Source of the DNA: Phymorhynchus buccinoides
Lineage: Eukaryota > Mollusca > Gastropoda > Neogastropoda > Raphitomidae
Assembly (NCBI GenBank): GCA_017654935.2
Contig: CM065690.1
Location: 28,843,778 to 28,907,777 of the forward strand
Direction: 5' to 3'
DNA length: 64,000 nt
Shown here: piece by piece, positions 50,729 to 61,991 of the stretch
Layout: each line of letters opens with the position of its first letter
Numbering within the stretch: the stretch's first letter is position 1
Notes under the pieces: generated by a model
The model's database searches: none
What the model saw: the letters and a program-made list of their open reading frames with translations, nothing else
What the model was told of the DNA's origin: nothing
Made by a program: the position numbers and the translations under genes

Positions 50729-50800
50729 TATGGAAACAGAGGCTAGCCCTTTGCGTACAGCCGACACATTCCGATTTCAGAGGAGCGTCCAAGAGGTGAC
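50608..50800 (-). repeat. R1 family fragment with 31-base C run
   Basis: cttcttcttctttttctgcg ttcccaggccaaaaggcca matches the R1 terminus. A 31-bp C run lies at 50696-50726, followed by a related block (cagccgacacattccgat...ggagcgtcc) that also occurs at 50405-50430. Confidence 0.7.
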
Positions 50801-51184
50801 GTATACAAAGTAAACATACGCTACGCCAGGAAGTACCTCCTATTGTCAACTGAAAGGGGGTTATTCAAAGCCATGATCATATTTCAGGACACACCCAGAA
50901 GAAAAGCCCACCTCTTGTCTCCAGTATCATCTGTTTTCGTTGACCTACCATCGTTCCATTTTCTGCACCCCCCCTCCCCCCATCCCCCCTCCCCCACGGA
51001 CAAAGGCCAGTTTTGTGCTGTTTACTAATGGCAAACTTTCTTTTTTCGTACCCTGCTCCAGTCAGCCTCCTCCTCCTTCCACAACAATACCACAACCCCA
51101 CCCTTCCACGCACACACTTGGATGTTTAATACGGTTGATATTTAAACTGATGGTCTAATGCCCTAGCAGGCGTTTCTTGTCTCC

Positions 51185-51425
51185 TTCTTCTTCTTTAAAA
51201 TCACCTAGCACAATCTTCTTACAGATCGCTCAGACAGTTTCTTGTCAAAAGAAAACGGGGGAAGGATATTTTGTAGCGCAGATGCGTCATGCTGCCGTTA
51301 TGCACCTAAGTCAGTAAGAAATAATTAGACCCAGCATGTCCGACTTCGGCGAAGTCCGCTTTGTTCTCAGGGCAATCTTTTTTGAAAGTGTTAATTGAAA
51401 AAATAAAAAGGCAGGAGAAGGCGTT
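51185..51425 (-). repeat. R1 family fragment (5' half)
   Basis: gatcgctcagacagtttctt, gcgcagatgcgtcatgctgc, agacccagcatgtccgactt and ggcaggagaag; compare 54915-55080 and 56138-56290. Confidence 0.75.
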
Positions 51426-51471
51426 TCTTGTGACATTAAGAATCTCCCCGACAAAGAATTATTTGTTTGTT

Positions 51472-51628
51472 TGCGTACCCTGGCTAAAAGACTCCAGGGA
51501 TCATCCCAACAGCGGAAGCACTTGAACCCTATGGTACAGGTGCATCAGCTACGGATGAGGACATTATGTGTGTGACCGTTTTTGATTACCCCGCCACGTG
51601 AGCAGCCACTCCCCGACTTCGGGGGACA
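51472..51628 (-). repeat. Interspersed SINE-like family (RC), copy 3
   Basis: Reverse of 10571-10735: gactccagggatcatcccaa, cagcggaagcacttg, tgcatcagctacggatgag and tttgattaccccgccacg. Confidence 0.75.
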
Positions 51629-52504
51629 GTTGTTTTATAGGCGCAAACGTTTCCTGTAGACAGAACAGAATATGAACATTTGTGATTTCAGTTCTTTGTC
51701 TCCAGAAGCGCCCTCGAATTTGACAGAGGAATGGACCAAAAGGGGAGAGGGGTATCTTGTTTGTTTGTTTATTTGTTTGCTTGTCTGTCGAATAGATTCT
51801 CAAAGAGAATGATGCCTGAGATGGTGCCATGATCTCTGACGTGACGTGAATGAGGACCCATCAGATCCAGGGGATAACCAACGCCTTTCCTTTATCTCAC
51901 TTACAGAGGGTTATCCATTGGAGAAGATAAAGATATCATTCAAAGGTTGTTTTTTTCTCTTTAAAGCTTAGCATGCTTGGCATAAGGTAGGTCCGCCATG
52001 CTGAACAGCAAGTTTTATAGATCTGTATAAATATAAATGAGCAAGTCTCTGAAGTGATAGGGAGATTAAAAGTAGAAATCACAATATAAGCTTCTAGCTT
52101 GTTGCTGCTGATATGTTTATTATCTATGTTTGTTCATGTACTGCGGACCTAATAAAATTGTTTAAACCAAATTAAAATTTAATTGCGCATAAAGTTGACA
52201 AAATTGCCTTATTCAGCAAACACAAACACACGGGTAGGGCTAATATTACTAATAACCAATAATGATATGACCAAGCAACAGGAGTCAAGCTGATCGACCA
52301 TTCAAAACAAAAACCGGTAACCTCTTTGGCGGTGGTCAAGAGTTGCCAAGGGCCCCGATGTACTCGGGTAGTTTATGGTAACTTTTCTTGACCGGCGGAA
52401 AGTCCACTCTGGTGAAGGATAATGGTCAACTTCCGTGAAGAGCCAATACATGTTATTAGTATATAGCCTACTGGGGCCTGTTGTCAAAAGAAGGACATTG
52501 TGTC

Positions 52505-52505
<1 letters not shown>
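51629..52505. other. No recognised gene
   Basis: Ordinary intergenic DNA with a short (GTTT)n run at 51757-51782. Nothing supported. Confidence 0.4.
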
Positions 52506-52508
<3 letters not shown>

Positions 52509-52577
<69 letters not shown>

Positions 52578-52720
52578 CGTGTGCGTGCGCGTGTGCGTGT
52601 GTGTATGTGTGTGTGTGTGTCCTTATTCGAAAAGGCATATGGCCTTGTGAAGGGGGAACAATAGATATATAACCAGGGCAAAAACTGGACAAACAACAAT
52701 GGAAGCCATGATGTAAGTAT

Positions 52721-52782
<62 letters not shown>

Positions 52783-52785
52783 ACT
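52509..52785. repeat. GA and TG microsatellites
   Basis: (GA)n 52509-52537, (TG)n with CG interruptions 52538-52620, and (GA)n 52724-52781. Confidence 0.95.
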
Positions 52786-53599
52786 TCAAACGAACACATT
52801 GACGTTTAGACTATATCAATTTATTAGAAAATATATAGAATAGGAATTGACTGACGCCAGAACATCATCATGAAAAGATGTCAGGTGAGATTTACGTCCC
52901 ATTGATTAGCATAATTATAGAAAATATTATGAAAAGAAACGAGACGCCTAATTCTAGTCAGAAATGTTCGAGTATGTAGGTTAAGCAGGCTTAAGGTCAC
53001 TCCCACCCTTTCACCTACACGACAGGTAGGTGGGGATCATTGTGAACTCACTCACTGCCTCTGTTGCCATACTTAGGCCTAACACTTCCCACATTCCACC
53101 TGTTCACCTTCCAGGTGGGAAGGAAGAAAGTTGGCTTCATTCTTTGCAAGGTTGGTAAGCTGCAAAGTAATCGTTCTTTTGTGGTAGGGCCTAGTATAGT
53201 AGTTCTACATGTGTTGACGGGGAGGATAACCGGCCATTAACTGACCAACAGTGACACTGACACGTGACAGCAGCCTGAGATAGAAATCAAAAGCTGTCTG
53301 GATGTCTCAAACCACATCCGCCTGAGCGGAAAGGAAATGGTCTTTTATTGCGTGTCTGATCCGTCAATGGAGTCTTGCTATAGTTAATCATTCCGCTCCA
53401 GCCTTTCCATTTCAAACACGAAGAGAGGTTTAAGAAAAAAAAGGGACAGAAAAAGTTTTAACAAGGGCAAAGTCCCCTCGCAGCATCGCCGAGCTACTCC
53501 GAAATCGGAATGTGTCGGCTGTATACATACATAAAAACGCATCAAAACAGCACGTAACTACATACAAACGCATCAAAACAGCACGTAACAAGTTTATAT
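52786..53599. other. No recognised gene
   Basis: Intergenic DNA. A short R1-like fragment (ctccgaaatcggaatgtgtc) is at 53495-53515, followed by a duplicated acatacaaacgcatcaaaac-type block at 53525-53590. Confidence 0.4.
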
Positions 53600-53970
53600 A
53601 TATTTTTTTTTATAGCCTTTGGGTTCGGACCCGTGATTTGAGCGCGCGCGTTCATGCGCACACGCGCGCACAGAAACATTCATGACAACTGTGTTATAGA
53701 CCATTCATCAAGAAATGTTGTGAAAAAAACTGCATTAAAATACATGCAAAACTTCGCGAGATATTAGCGATTATGTGTAACTGGCGCGACCTTGACCTGA
53801 ATGTAAAACTATAGCTTGCATCTTGGCAAACTAGTATACCAAATTTGATGATGATAGACTGAATAGTTTTGGAGAAAAACGGACGAATAGCCGGACGGAC
53901 GGAGGTATGCCGGACGGACGGACGGACCAGACAAAAACAATAGCTCCCCGAACCTTCGGCTCGGGGACTA
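53600..53970 (+). repeat. Interspersed family RD, copy 1
   Basis: Begins ttgggttcggacccgtgatt, then gcgcacacgcgcgcacagaa, acatgcaaaacttcgcgaga, tattagcgatta, gcgaccttgacctgaatg, a (GGAC)n run (53892-53925), and ends ctccccgaaccttcggctcg. The first half recurs at 54645-54830 and the last part at 55435-55556. Confidence 0.75.
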
Positions 53971-54116
53971 AGAAAGAAGTAGAAGAAAGTCCCAATGTAG
54001 TTTACACGCACCTAAAGCATTGCATTTATTAGGCCTATGATGGGAATGGTCGTCCGAGGGAAGACGAAACGGGCTATTCAGGTGGAGTTTTCGTCCATAG
54101 CTTGCCGTTTCATTTG

Positions 54117-54226
<110 letters not shown>

Positions 54227-54479
54227 TCCAGGCCATAGCTACAACGGGCAAGGTTTGTATTAGTCCGATTTGTAGATGGACCAACATAATCATTCCGAAT
54301 TTCAGAGGAGCACAAAGCATAATAAGATGGTTTAAATGTTTTTCTATATATAAAAAGGTAGCAGAAGTAAGAAAGGCAGGAGAACAGACCCCCCCCCCTC
54401 CCCCCTAAAAAACCCACACACACAAAACCAACACTGAAACAAGTGTTTCGCCGAGTGGCGGTAAAGTTCTCTCGCTGCC

Positions 54480-54910
54480 TACCTTGACCTTGACCTTGAT
54501 GGATACTCATTTCAAGGTCAAGCGTCAAGGTCACCAAGGTTATTATTTTTGTATGGGACCTTTTGTGTACTGTGATGCACCGCCACACTAAATTTGAAAC
54601 TGGCGATTCCATGCAGCAATTCCTGAGATACAGCCTCAGTCTCAGTCTCAGCCTTGGGGTTCGAACCCCGTGATTCGCAGGCACCCGCGCACGAGTGCAC
54701 AGACAAATTCATGATTATAATGTTATGGTCTTCTTCTTCTTCTTCTTTCGTTTTTATTAGAAAACGTTGGGGGGAAATAATGTATTGAAATACGTGCAAA
54801 ACGTTGCCAGATATTAGCGATTAAGTGTTTTGGGGTTTGAATCAGCATGAACTTGACCTTGAAATAAAACTAAAGCAATCAGTCGATAGGTAATATCCTC
54901 TAAAATTTCT
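54480..54910 (+). repeat. Interspersed family RD, copy 2
   Basis: accttgaccttgaccttgat, ggggttcgaaccccgtgatt, ggcacccgcgcacgagtgca, acgtgcaaaacgttgccaga and tattagcgattaagtg. Extra 5' sequence here (54480-54640) resembles the CAAGGTCA repeats at 33400-34290. The ggttcgaacc palindrome looks like a tRNA B box, but no A box is visible. Confidence 0.7.
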
Positions 54911-54914
54911 ACAC

Positions 54915-55385
54915 TTCTTCTTTTTCGATCGCTCGGACAGTTTCCTGTCAATTATGAGCGCAGATGCGCCATGCTGCCACTATGCGCCTAACTAAGAAAT
55001 AGTTAGGCCCAACAAGTCCGACTTCGGCTGGAGGAAATCTTTTTGAAAGTGTTTCTTGAAAAGAAGGCAGGAGAATGGACAGGTAAGGCAGAAAGATAGT
55101 AGATCCAAATCATCTTTATTATCTCATAACAGAGAAATTGCAGCCAGGTGCACACAAGAAAAACAACAATAAACACATTTATCAACAACAAAGAATATGA
55201 ACCAATAATTAATAACACTGCAATGTTGTAATTAACAAACCGGACAAATATGACAGATGACAGTAAGCAAATGGAAATGGCAGAGTCAAAGAGAGTGACG
55301 GATTAGAAGAAGTTACAAGCATCGAACTTCCAGAAGGTGGGGGAACTATTTATACCAAAGACCCACCCGGGGGTGGGGTGGGGGG
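54915..55385 (-). mobile_element. R1 family copy, split by an insertion
   Basis: Left half gatcgctcggacagtttcct, gcgcagatgcgccatgctgc, gttaggcccaacaagtccga and ggcaggagaatggac (to about 55095). Right half gagtgacggattagaagaag and cgaacttccagaaggtgggg (from about 55250). The 150 bp between them (ccaaatcatctttattatct ... aacaaaccgg) are absent from other copies. Confidence 0.7.
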
Positions 55386-55434
55386 ACTTCTACACTAAAG
55401 GTGATTGAAATAGACTGAACGGCTTTCAAGAAAA

Positions 55435-55556
55435 CGTGGCTAGCCGGCCGGCCGGACGCAGGGTAGCACGCACGGACGCACACACACACACACACACGGA
55501 TGGATGAAACAAAAAAACAAAAACAATACTTCCCGAAGCTTCGCTCGGAAACTAAA
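55435..55556 (+). repeat. Interspersed family RD, 3' fragment
   Basis: aacgtggctagccggccggccggac, (CA)n at 55478-55497, and cccgaagcttcgctcggaaa; compare 53870-53970. Confidence 0.6.
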
Positions 55557-55779
55557 GAAGGGATGACAGAGAGAAATAGGTCCAGATGAACCAACAACGC
55601 TGGGAGGCAGAGTGATGAGGTCAACGCAAAGTTTGCGAAGCTTTTGGGGGAAAAACCACCTTGATCTTATTGCCCTTATATCGAGACTGTCTCTTCGTTC
55701 TCAAAATTAATTTGTGGTCGTAAGTGACAGGGCTTTGTAACAGAATATAATATTATGAAAATATATTTTCCCTCTCACT

Positions 55780-56060
55780 CTGCACTAGGCCTTATGGTCT
55801 GAACGTGGAGTCTTTCGGATGAGACGAACAAATCCGTGGTCCATTGTGCCCATGCGCCTAGCACACGTTAATCCAAGTGGCAACGAAAAACTTGTCATTA
55901 AATTTGGTCAACATTTACCCCCCCCCCCCACCTCCTTCCTCATCAGTCACATAAAATCGCATTAAAAAAAAGTGGGTGGCGCGCCTCTGGCTGCGACGCG
56001 CTCTCCAGGTGGGAGCAACCCGAATTTTACAGAGACTCCTCTGTGACTATAAAGTACCAA
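55780..56060 (+). mobile_element. SINE-like family with conserved central block, copy 2
   Basis: Same order of blocks as 39885-40200: cgtggagtctttcggatgag, agcacacgttaatccaagtg, acgaaaaacttgtc, a C run at 55919-55929, cctctggctgcgacgcgctc and gagcaacccgaatttt. Confidence 0.75.
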
Positions 56061-56137
56061 ATACCAATATGCTAATTATTCCATACTATGCTTTGCGGTT
56101 TCTCGGTGCAAGATAGTCTCTGGAGCTCTATAGTCTT

Positions 56138-56450
56138 CTTCTTCGTTCGCTCAGACAGTTTCCTGTCATATGAGCGTAGATGCGTCATGCTGCCGTTATG
56201 CGCCTAACTAAGAAATAGTTAGGCCCAGCATGTCCGACTTCGGCTGAAGAAATCTTTGTTAGAATTTATAGAAAAAAGGCAGGAGAATGGACCAGTGAGA
56301 TAGAAAGACAGCAGATGACAGTAAACAAAGGGAAAAAACAGTCAAAGGGAATGACAAAATTAGATGAAGTTACAAGCACAGAACTTCCAGAAGGTGGGGA
56401 ACTATTTGTGCAAAAGACCCCCCCCCCCCCCGGTATCCGCACGGGGGAGC
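56138..56450 (-). mobile_element. R1 family, complete-looking copy
   Basis: Runs from cttcttcgttcgctcagaca through gcgtagatgcgtcatgctgc, gcatgtccgacttcggctga, aaggcaggagaatggaccag and cacagaacttccagaaggtg to a C run (56416-56430) and ggtatccgcacggg. Confidence 0.8.
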
Positions 56451-56627
56451 TCTATAGTGAGCAGCAACGGACCATGGTAAATTACATAAGCCTTCTTCCA
56501 TCCCTGGGTGATTATGAGGGGTACGTCAAATGTCATGGTTAAGGTCAGAAGTAGCCACGTCCAACAACTTGTCACTCGTTGGCCAGAAGGATGCGTCATA
56601 GTGATGAATAGTTTGGGCTAGAGCATT

Positions 56628-57062
56628 TGTGACCCCGCACGACGAAAGGGACATTAAGTCGCTGAGCTAGTTTCTCACAACAGGCTTGCACAGTCAAAAA
56701 TCTCATTTTTTGTCAATGTTGAGTTATTGGTATTTTTGTGTTCTCTAACATCTTATCTTTCATCTGATCTTATATTCATAAAGGATAATCTTTACTATGG
56801 TCTCTAAAATTGTGTTATAAGTGTTTTAAAATGAGCAGGTCAATTAATTTTTTTCAGCTAGGCTAGACCTTAGACTGTTGTTTTCTCAAAATGGCCGACG
56901 CTCACCCTACCAACTATAAATGCTCATAACTCTGGAAGGAAAACAGATACAAGAATGGTTCGTGTATCATTAGAAAGAGAATGGTATGAAGTTTTCAAAT
57001 GTATAATTTTCTGAGAATGGTCAGTTTGACACATAATGTCCCTTTCGTGGTGCCGGGTCACA
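56628..57062. mobile_element. MITE of the TGTGACCCAGCACCA family, copy 3
   Basis: Starts tgtgaccccgcacgacgaaa, ends ccctttcgtggtgccgggtcaca, with the shared interior (gtttctcacaacaggcttgc and ttttctcaaaatggccga). 435 bp. Confidence 0.9.
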
Positions 57063-57760
57063 TTTTACTACTGCCTGAGCAGGTTATTTCTTTGACTGCT
57101 CTGATACGTGAGAGAAAAAAAATGAAGTAGTTACGCTTCTAAATCAGACCAGCCTTGTCACAGTGCTTGAAAACTTTGAAATTAAATGTCGAGTACGATT
57201 AAATAACTTTCAAAGTTTTGCACGCGTAGTGACTTGCGGTAAAGCCAATAGTTTTCAAGTGTTGTTTTCTTTACACTGAAAGAGAAAAATCAATGCGTTG
57301 TACTTAATTTGTAGCATTGGGTGAACACAGAAAACCTAATGTATAAGGGTCGAAACCCTGGATCAGGGCCGCAAACGTCCAGCGTGGAGTTTCACCCACA
57401 GTTTGCCTTGATACTAGCTTTATCTTCATCCAGTTTCATTATTTTAGATGAATACGAATAATCTCACTTGTTAAATCGTCTCACTCGCCGCGGAGAAACA
57501 TCTTCCCGAATGTTGGTGTCTAATAAACTACAACTAAAGGACTAGCTACACTACATACGATCTGATATCAATGCGATGCGATATTGACGTTATTAGGCAC
57601 GTGCAATTATACTGTCTAAATAAATCTGATGAAATCCTACGATCGTCGATAGTTCTGTTCACTATAATTGTAGTCGCTCGTACACGAATCTGATAAAATA
57701 TCTTATTTGTGTATCGGAAATTTTATTTGATTCTCCTTTTTTTTTGGTCTCCCCTTTTTC
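57063..57760. other. No recognised gene
   Basis: AT-rich intergenic sequence; a short palindrome-rich stretch (gatatcaatgcgatgcgata) near 57563. Nothing supported. Confidence 0.4.
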
Positions 57761-58885
57761 TGACCCTTTATTCCCGCCGGATTTGGCTGAAAACTGAGTT
57801 CAGGAATGTTGCAGGACCACAAGGGTAAAAATTTGAAATAGATTTCGCCGATTTGTTTGTGAAATATGGCCGAAAAACCGCAAAATCGTCGAAATGTCAA
57901 TCTTAAATATCTACAATACAACTGGACCGAATGCATTCATATTTTCAGTATTCTCTAGAAAGTAAATTTCCAACAGCTTTGGTATATTTTCAAACCGGAA
58001 GTGCTCTGACTGGGAACCTGCAGGTAAATTTGTGTTCACGGAATAGCCAAAACCGGAAGTGACGCCACAAACCTAACTATTGGATATTATAGCCCTTATG
58101 CTGGCTCAGGTCTGAAAGGGGTGTGTTGATATGTTTAATAGTTTGGAAGTTATTCAAATTTATGTAGATTGTGTTGCGTCACTTTCACTGATTTCTATAT
58201 AAGGGATTTTAAAATTTTCACCCGAATTCGCTGAAATCTGCTGTAAAATTGAAGGACACAATTGTAATGCCAAATTTTCAAAATGAAATCGGTTGGCAAT
58301 ATTTTGGCCAATTTTTAATATTAGATAACTCAAAAACGGCTGCATGGAATGCGTTCATATTTTCAGTAGACATTCTGTGAATGCTCAACACCTCCAGTAT
58401 AAAAACGTATAAATGTTATTTATTATTATTATTATCATTATTAGGATTCTCCCCTTTAGGGAGAATACTATTGCATTTGTAAGAATTGAATAACTAAAAA
58501 AACGGCTGCATGGAATGCTTTCATATTTTCAGTAAATATTAAACTGTGAATTCTCAATACCTCCAGTATAAAAACATGATACATTATCATTATTAGGATT
58601 CTACCCTTTAGGGAGAATACTATTGCATTTGTGAGAATTCTTCTTTTTCCTTTTTTTGTCCGATTTGGCTGAAATTTTCAGCCAAGTTGCAGGACCATAT
58701 GCGTATATGACATTTGAAATATTAAATGATTCCGCCGAATTTTCGGCAAAATATGGCCGCTAAACCGCGAAATCGGCGAAATTTTAATCTTGAATACCTC
58801 AACAACGGCTTGAGTAAGTAAGTAAGTTTGAGTGATAGTCTTTTCCAAACAAAGGACGAACCTGACTCCACCACGCAAATGAACC
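57761..58885. repeat. Degenerate direct repeats of a 200-400-bp unit
   Basis: Recurring blocks: gatttggctgaaa...gttgcaggaccac, gaaatatggccg.aaaaccgc, aaacggctgcatggaatgc (58335, 58500), catattttcagta, ctccagtataaaaac, and ggattctcccctttagggagaatactattgc (58442, 58597). Units lie at about 57761, 58170, 58440 and 58595. Non-coding. Confidence 0.75.
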
Positions 58886-59189
58886 TGTAATTAATCACAC
58901 GTTTGGAACGCTCTAATTTACCTTGGCGCGAGGGATCCTTAACACTCAATCATGCTCAAGGAATAGCTAAGCTAGTCACAGAAAGTTAAAGGTCACCTTG
59001 CATTTCGCTTCACTTTGCAAACTGATGACCCGTGAAATAAAGGATCGACGTTTATATACGACCCAATTCATGTTCTTTAAGACATCAATTAAAACTTTTT
59101 AATGTGCTTTTATGACTTTTGCATTCCACAACATGTGTTTACAGATGCTGTGCAAAATGGAGTTTTTTTTCGTTTTTGTTGTTGTTTTT

Positions 59190-59850
59190 GATCATCTTCA
59201 CGCTCTCTTTACTATCAATCAAAAAAGACAACAATATTGATCAGCTTCACACTCTTTACTATCAATCAAAAAAGACAACAATATTGATCAGCTTCACACT
59301 CTTTACTATCAATCAAAAAAGACAACAATATTGATCAGCTTCATACTCTCTTTACTATCAATCAAAAAAGACAACAATATTGATCAGCTTCATACTCTCT
59401 TTACTATCAATCAAAAAAGACAACAATATTGATCAGCTTCATACTCTCTTTACTATCAATAAAAAACACACAACAATATTGATCAGCTTCATACTCTTTT
59501 TACTATCAATCAAAAAAGACAACAATATTGATCAGCTTCACACTCTTTACTATCAATTGAAAAAAGACAACAATATTGATCAGCTTCATACTCTCTTTAC
59601 TATCACCAAAAAAGACAACAATATTGATCAGCTTCACACTCTTTACTATCAATCAAAAAAGACAACAATATTGATCAGCTTCACACTCTTTACTATCAAT
59701 CAAAAAAGACAACAATATTGATCAGCTTCACACTCTTTACTATCAATCAAAAAAGACAACAATATTGATCAGCTTCACACTCTTTACTATCAAATAAAAA
59801 AAAGACAACAATATTGATCAGCTTCACACTCTCTTTTCTATCAATCACAA
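59190..59850. repeat. Minisatellite, 47-49-bp unit, about 13 copies
   Basis: The unit contains ctttactatcaatcaaaaaa then gacaacaatattgatcagct and tcacactc. Units differ mainly by an extra CT (47 or 49 bp) and by cacact/catact. The frame SIKKDNNIDQLHTLY over it comes from the repeat. Confidence 0.95.
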
Positions 59851-59906
59851 AGGACCAGGGTCAGCTGGTGCACGTCACGTGTCCACACATGGAGCACAGC
59901 CAAAAA

Positions 59907-60035
59907 ATGGAGTTGTTGTTGTTGTTGTTGTTGCTGCTGCTGCTATTTGCTTGTTTGTTTGATGAAATCAGCTTTCCATCTCACAGCTGGGAAGAAAACG
60001 ACAAGATGCATGCCGGCAAGAACAAAGTTCTGTGA
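59907..60035 (+). CDS. Possible small secreted peptide (42 residues), doubtful
   Basis: ATG 59907 reads MELLLLLLLLLLLFACLFDE, then ISFPSHSWEENDKMHAGKNK, VL and TGA. The Leu run is encoded by (TTG)7 followed by (CTG)4, so a trinucleotide repeat mimics a signal peptide. There is no support beyond the open frame; it could equally be chance next to the minisatellite. Confidence 0.15.
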   Translation: MELLLLLLLLLLLFACLFDEISFPSHSWEENDKMHAGKNKVL

Positions 60036-60352
60036 ACAACTGTCATCAGTTGATTAATAAAACCCAACCAAAGAGGCCTTGCAGAAAGTCAGTAATGGAT
60101 ATTACGTGAATAAGCATGGGAAGAAGTAAAAACAACAACATTATGGACATAAGTATGCAGGTGTGACAGAATATTTTTGTCTCTATGAGATAAGTAGTCC
60201 TAGCCGGAAGTAGTCCTAGCGTAGCCAATCAGAATCGTTTGTTTGTCCGCCATTGTGAATTTTACGAAACTAAGTGCATGTCTTTGTACATCGATTTCTC
60301 GGCAAATATGTAGATTTACACCCTCCTGCTCTATTTCTTGGTTCTTTCCGTG

Positions 60353-60402
60353 GTTAGGGATAGGGTTAGGGTTAGGGTTAGGGATAGGGTTAGGGTTAGA
60401 TG
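60353..60402. repeat. Interstitial telomere-type repeat
   Basis: About eight TTAGGG / TAGGGA units on the plus strand. TTAGGG is the telomere repeat of molluscs and vertebrates; this copy is internal. Confidence 0.9.
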
Positions 60403-60535
60403 GGTACAGTTCGCATGCGAGAGGTAGATATTTAATGACAGGTACTTATTTATCATGACACAGGGACAAAAAAGGGGGTGAAGAAAAAGGTACCCGTACA
60501 ATAGGAGACTGACGTTTCGTGTCTTAGACAAACAT

Positions 60536-60715
60536 TTAACTCATTCAAGTCGTTCCACCCTTATATGGCCGGAATTAATATAAAGCTGCCAATTTGATGA
60601 ATTTGTTTCAAGGGAAGTAAATCTGTGTGCACACCACACGTTATTCACTTCTAATATAAACTCGCTTCGCTCCCTCAGACCACATTTTTGCCTCTTACTT
60701 TGCGTTTGTAGTGGT
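60536..60715 (-). repeat. Inverted partial copy of the TTAA-flanked element at 10061
   Basis: ttaactcattcaagtcgttcc, ggccggaattaatataaag and gaagtaaatctgtgtgcacacc are the reverse of 10330-10439. The second end is not seen. Confidence 0.65.
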
Positions 60716-60809
60716 TTGAAGTGGGGAAACTAATAATTGCTGTAGGGATTTTTTTCTAAAGTCTACATAATACAAAAGTCTGATCTACCACTTCCCAATG
60801 TCTAAACCT

Positions 60810-61197
60810 GATGTGCCACCCCCCCTGCATTTCTCGGTTAATTCTATTTTTCCGTTTTTGCCTTTCTTACCATACATAAAGCTGTATTTTAGGAACATTT
60901 TTAGCTAATAACCTTTTTGGAATACTAACCCTATCCCTAACCCTAGCCCTAAACCTAACCCTACCCCCCACTATGTACTGCAGTACACCGCGATTTGCCA
61001 CAGTTGTGGTTCGTTGCGTTTTCCCGTCTTATAGGGTGGGGGGTAAGGTTAGGTTTAGGGCTAGGGTTAGGGATAGGGTTAGTATTCCAAAAAGGTTATT
61101 AGCTAAAAATGTTCCTTAAATACAGCTTTATGTATGGTAAGAAAGGCAATAACGGAAAAATAGAATTAACCGAGATAGGTAGGGGGGATGGCACATC
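60810..61197. repeat. Inverted repeat with telomere-type motifs in both arms
   Basis: Left arm 60810-60971 (tctcggttaattctattttt ... gctaataacctttttggaat ... CCCTAACCCTAGCCC ...) is about 90 per cent complementary to the right arm 61036-61197 (... GGGCTAGGGTTAGGGA ... attccaaaaaggttattagc ...). The spacer is about 64 bp. Each arm carries five to seven degenerate TTAGGG units. Confidence 0.88.
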
Positions 61198-61625
61198 TTG
61201 ACCTTTACCGTGAGTTTAAAAAAAAAATCAAAATCATTGCGATGCGAATCAGTTAAGTGACTCTTAACTTTTTGTGAGTGGTATATTTGTCGTGTGGTAG
61301 GAGTTTCGAGTTGTGAGAAGCTACGCGCGTGTCTCTCTGCTCTGTCCCCGCTCATGCTTGACTCAAGTCTCGGGCCGCCACTGGCTGACAGATCACACTT
61401 CTGGGAGAACTGCGAGGATATAATTATGTCCATTCTCTTTCATATCAACATAGTTTTGTGCATGACTGTGCCGAAGCGTAGCGGCGAAACGCCACCCATT
61501 CTCAGCATATTGTATTGTTAGGTGGCGGATAAAAACAAGCCGAGTCTCTGATGGAGTTGTCCATCTCTCAGTAGGCACGTTTCGGAAGGAGTAGCATATC
61601 TATAAGTCTACTCGTTGTGGTGTTT

Positions 61626-61634
61626 TATAAATAG
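61626..61634 (+). promoter_or_regulatory. Candidate TATA box for the NT5E-like gene
   Basis: TATAAATAG, 358 bp before the start codon at 61992, in the correct orientation. The sequence matches the consensus, but no transcript data are available, and AT-rich surroundings make chance matches likely. Confidence 0.3.
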
Positions 61635-61802
61635 GACGTAAACAGTCGTGTTTTGCGTATTGTTGAAAACGACGCATGCCCCTACTACTACTACTTCTTT
61701 CTCAGAGGAAGAAGAATAACGGTAAAGCACCTGTGAGATATTAAAGACCCACCAGATCACGTGTGAAAATCGCGGGTTTCACGGGTTTTCCCTCTTATTT
61801 AT

Positions 61803-61930
61803 AGCTGGTAAGAAATCTTGTTTTGACCAGGTTTGACTCCCATGCAAATGTCCCCAAATTGAAAACGAAACATAATTTCAAAGAGCAGCCTCAATTTGAA
61901 GTTGGGGACATTTGTATGTGGGTCACAGCT
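61803..61930. mobile_element. Foldback element in the probable 5' UTR of the NT5E-like gene
   Basis: The left arm ...cccatgcaaatgtccccaa (61840-61858) and the right arm ttggggacatttgtatgtgg (61902-61921) are inverted repeats, with weaker complementarity further out (agctgg / cagct). It ends about 60 bp before the start codon. Confidence 0.7.
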
Positions 61931-61991
61931 ACCTAGAAAAAAACCCCAAGGGACTTAATCGTGGTGCGTCAGTGTGTCTCTTAAAACAAAC

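Noticed and set aside
54655..54675. ggggttcgaaccccg as a tRNA T-arm
   Set aside because: No A box or acceptor stem nearby; it is part of repeat family RD, whose other copy (53610) lacks the perfect palindrome.
59190..59850. Regularly spaced 47-49-bp repeats resembling a CRISPR array
   Set aside because: Units are contiguous with no variable spacers, and the DNA is eukaryotic; it is a minisatellite.
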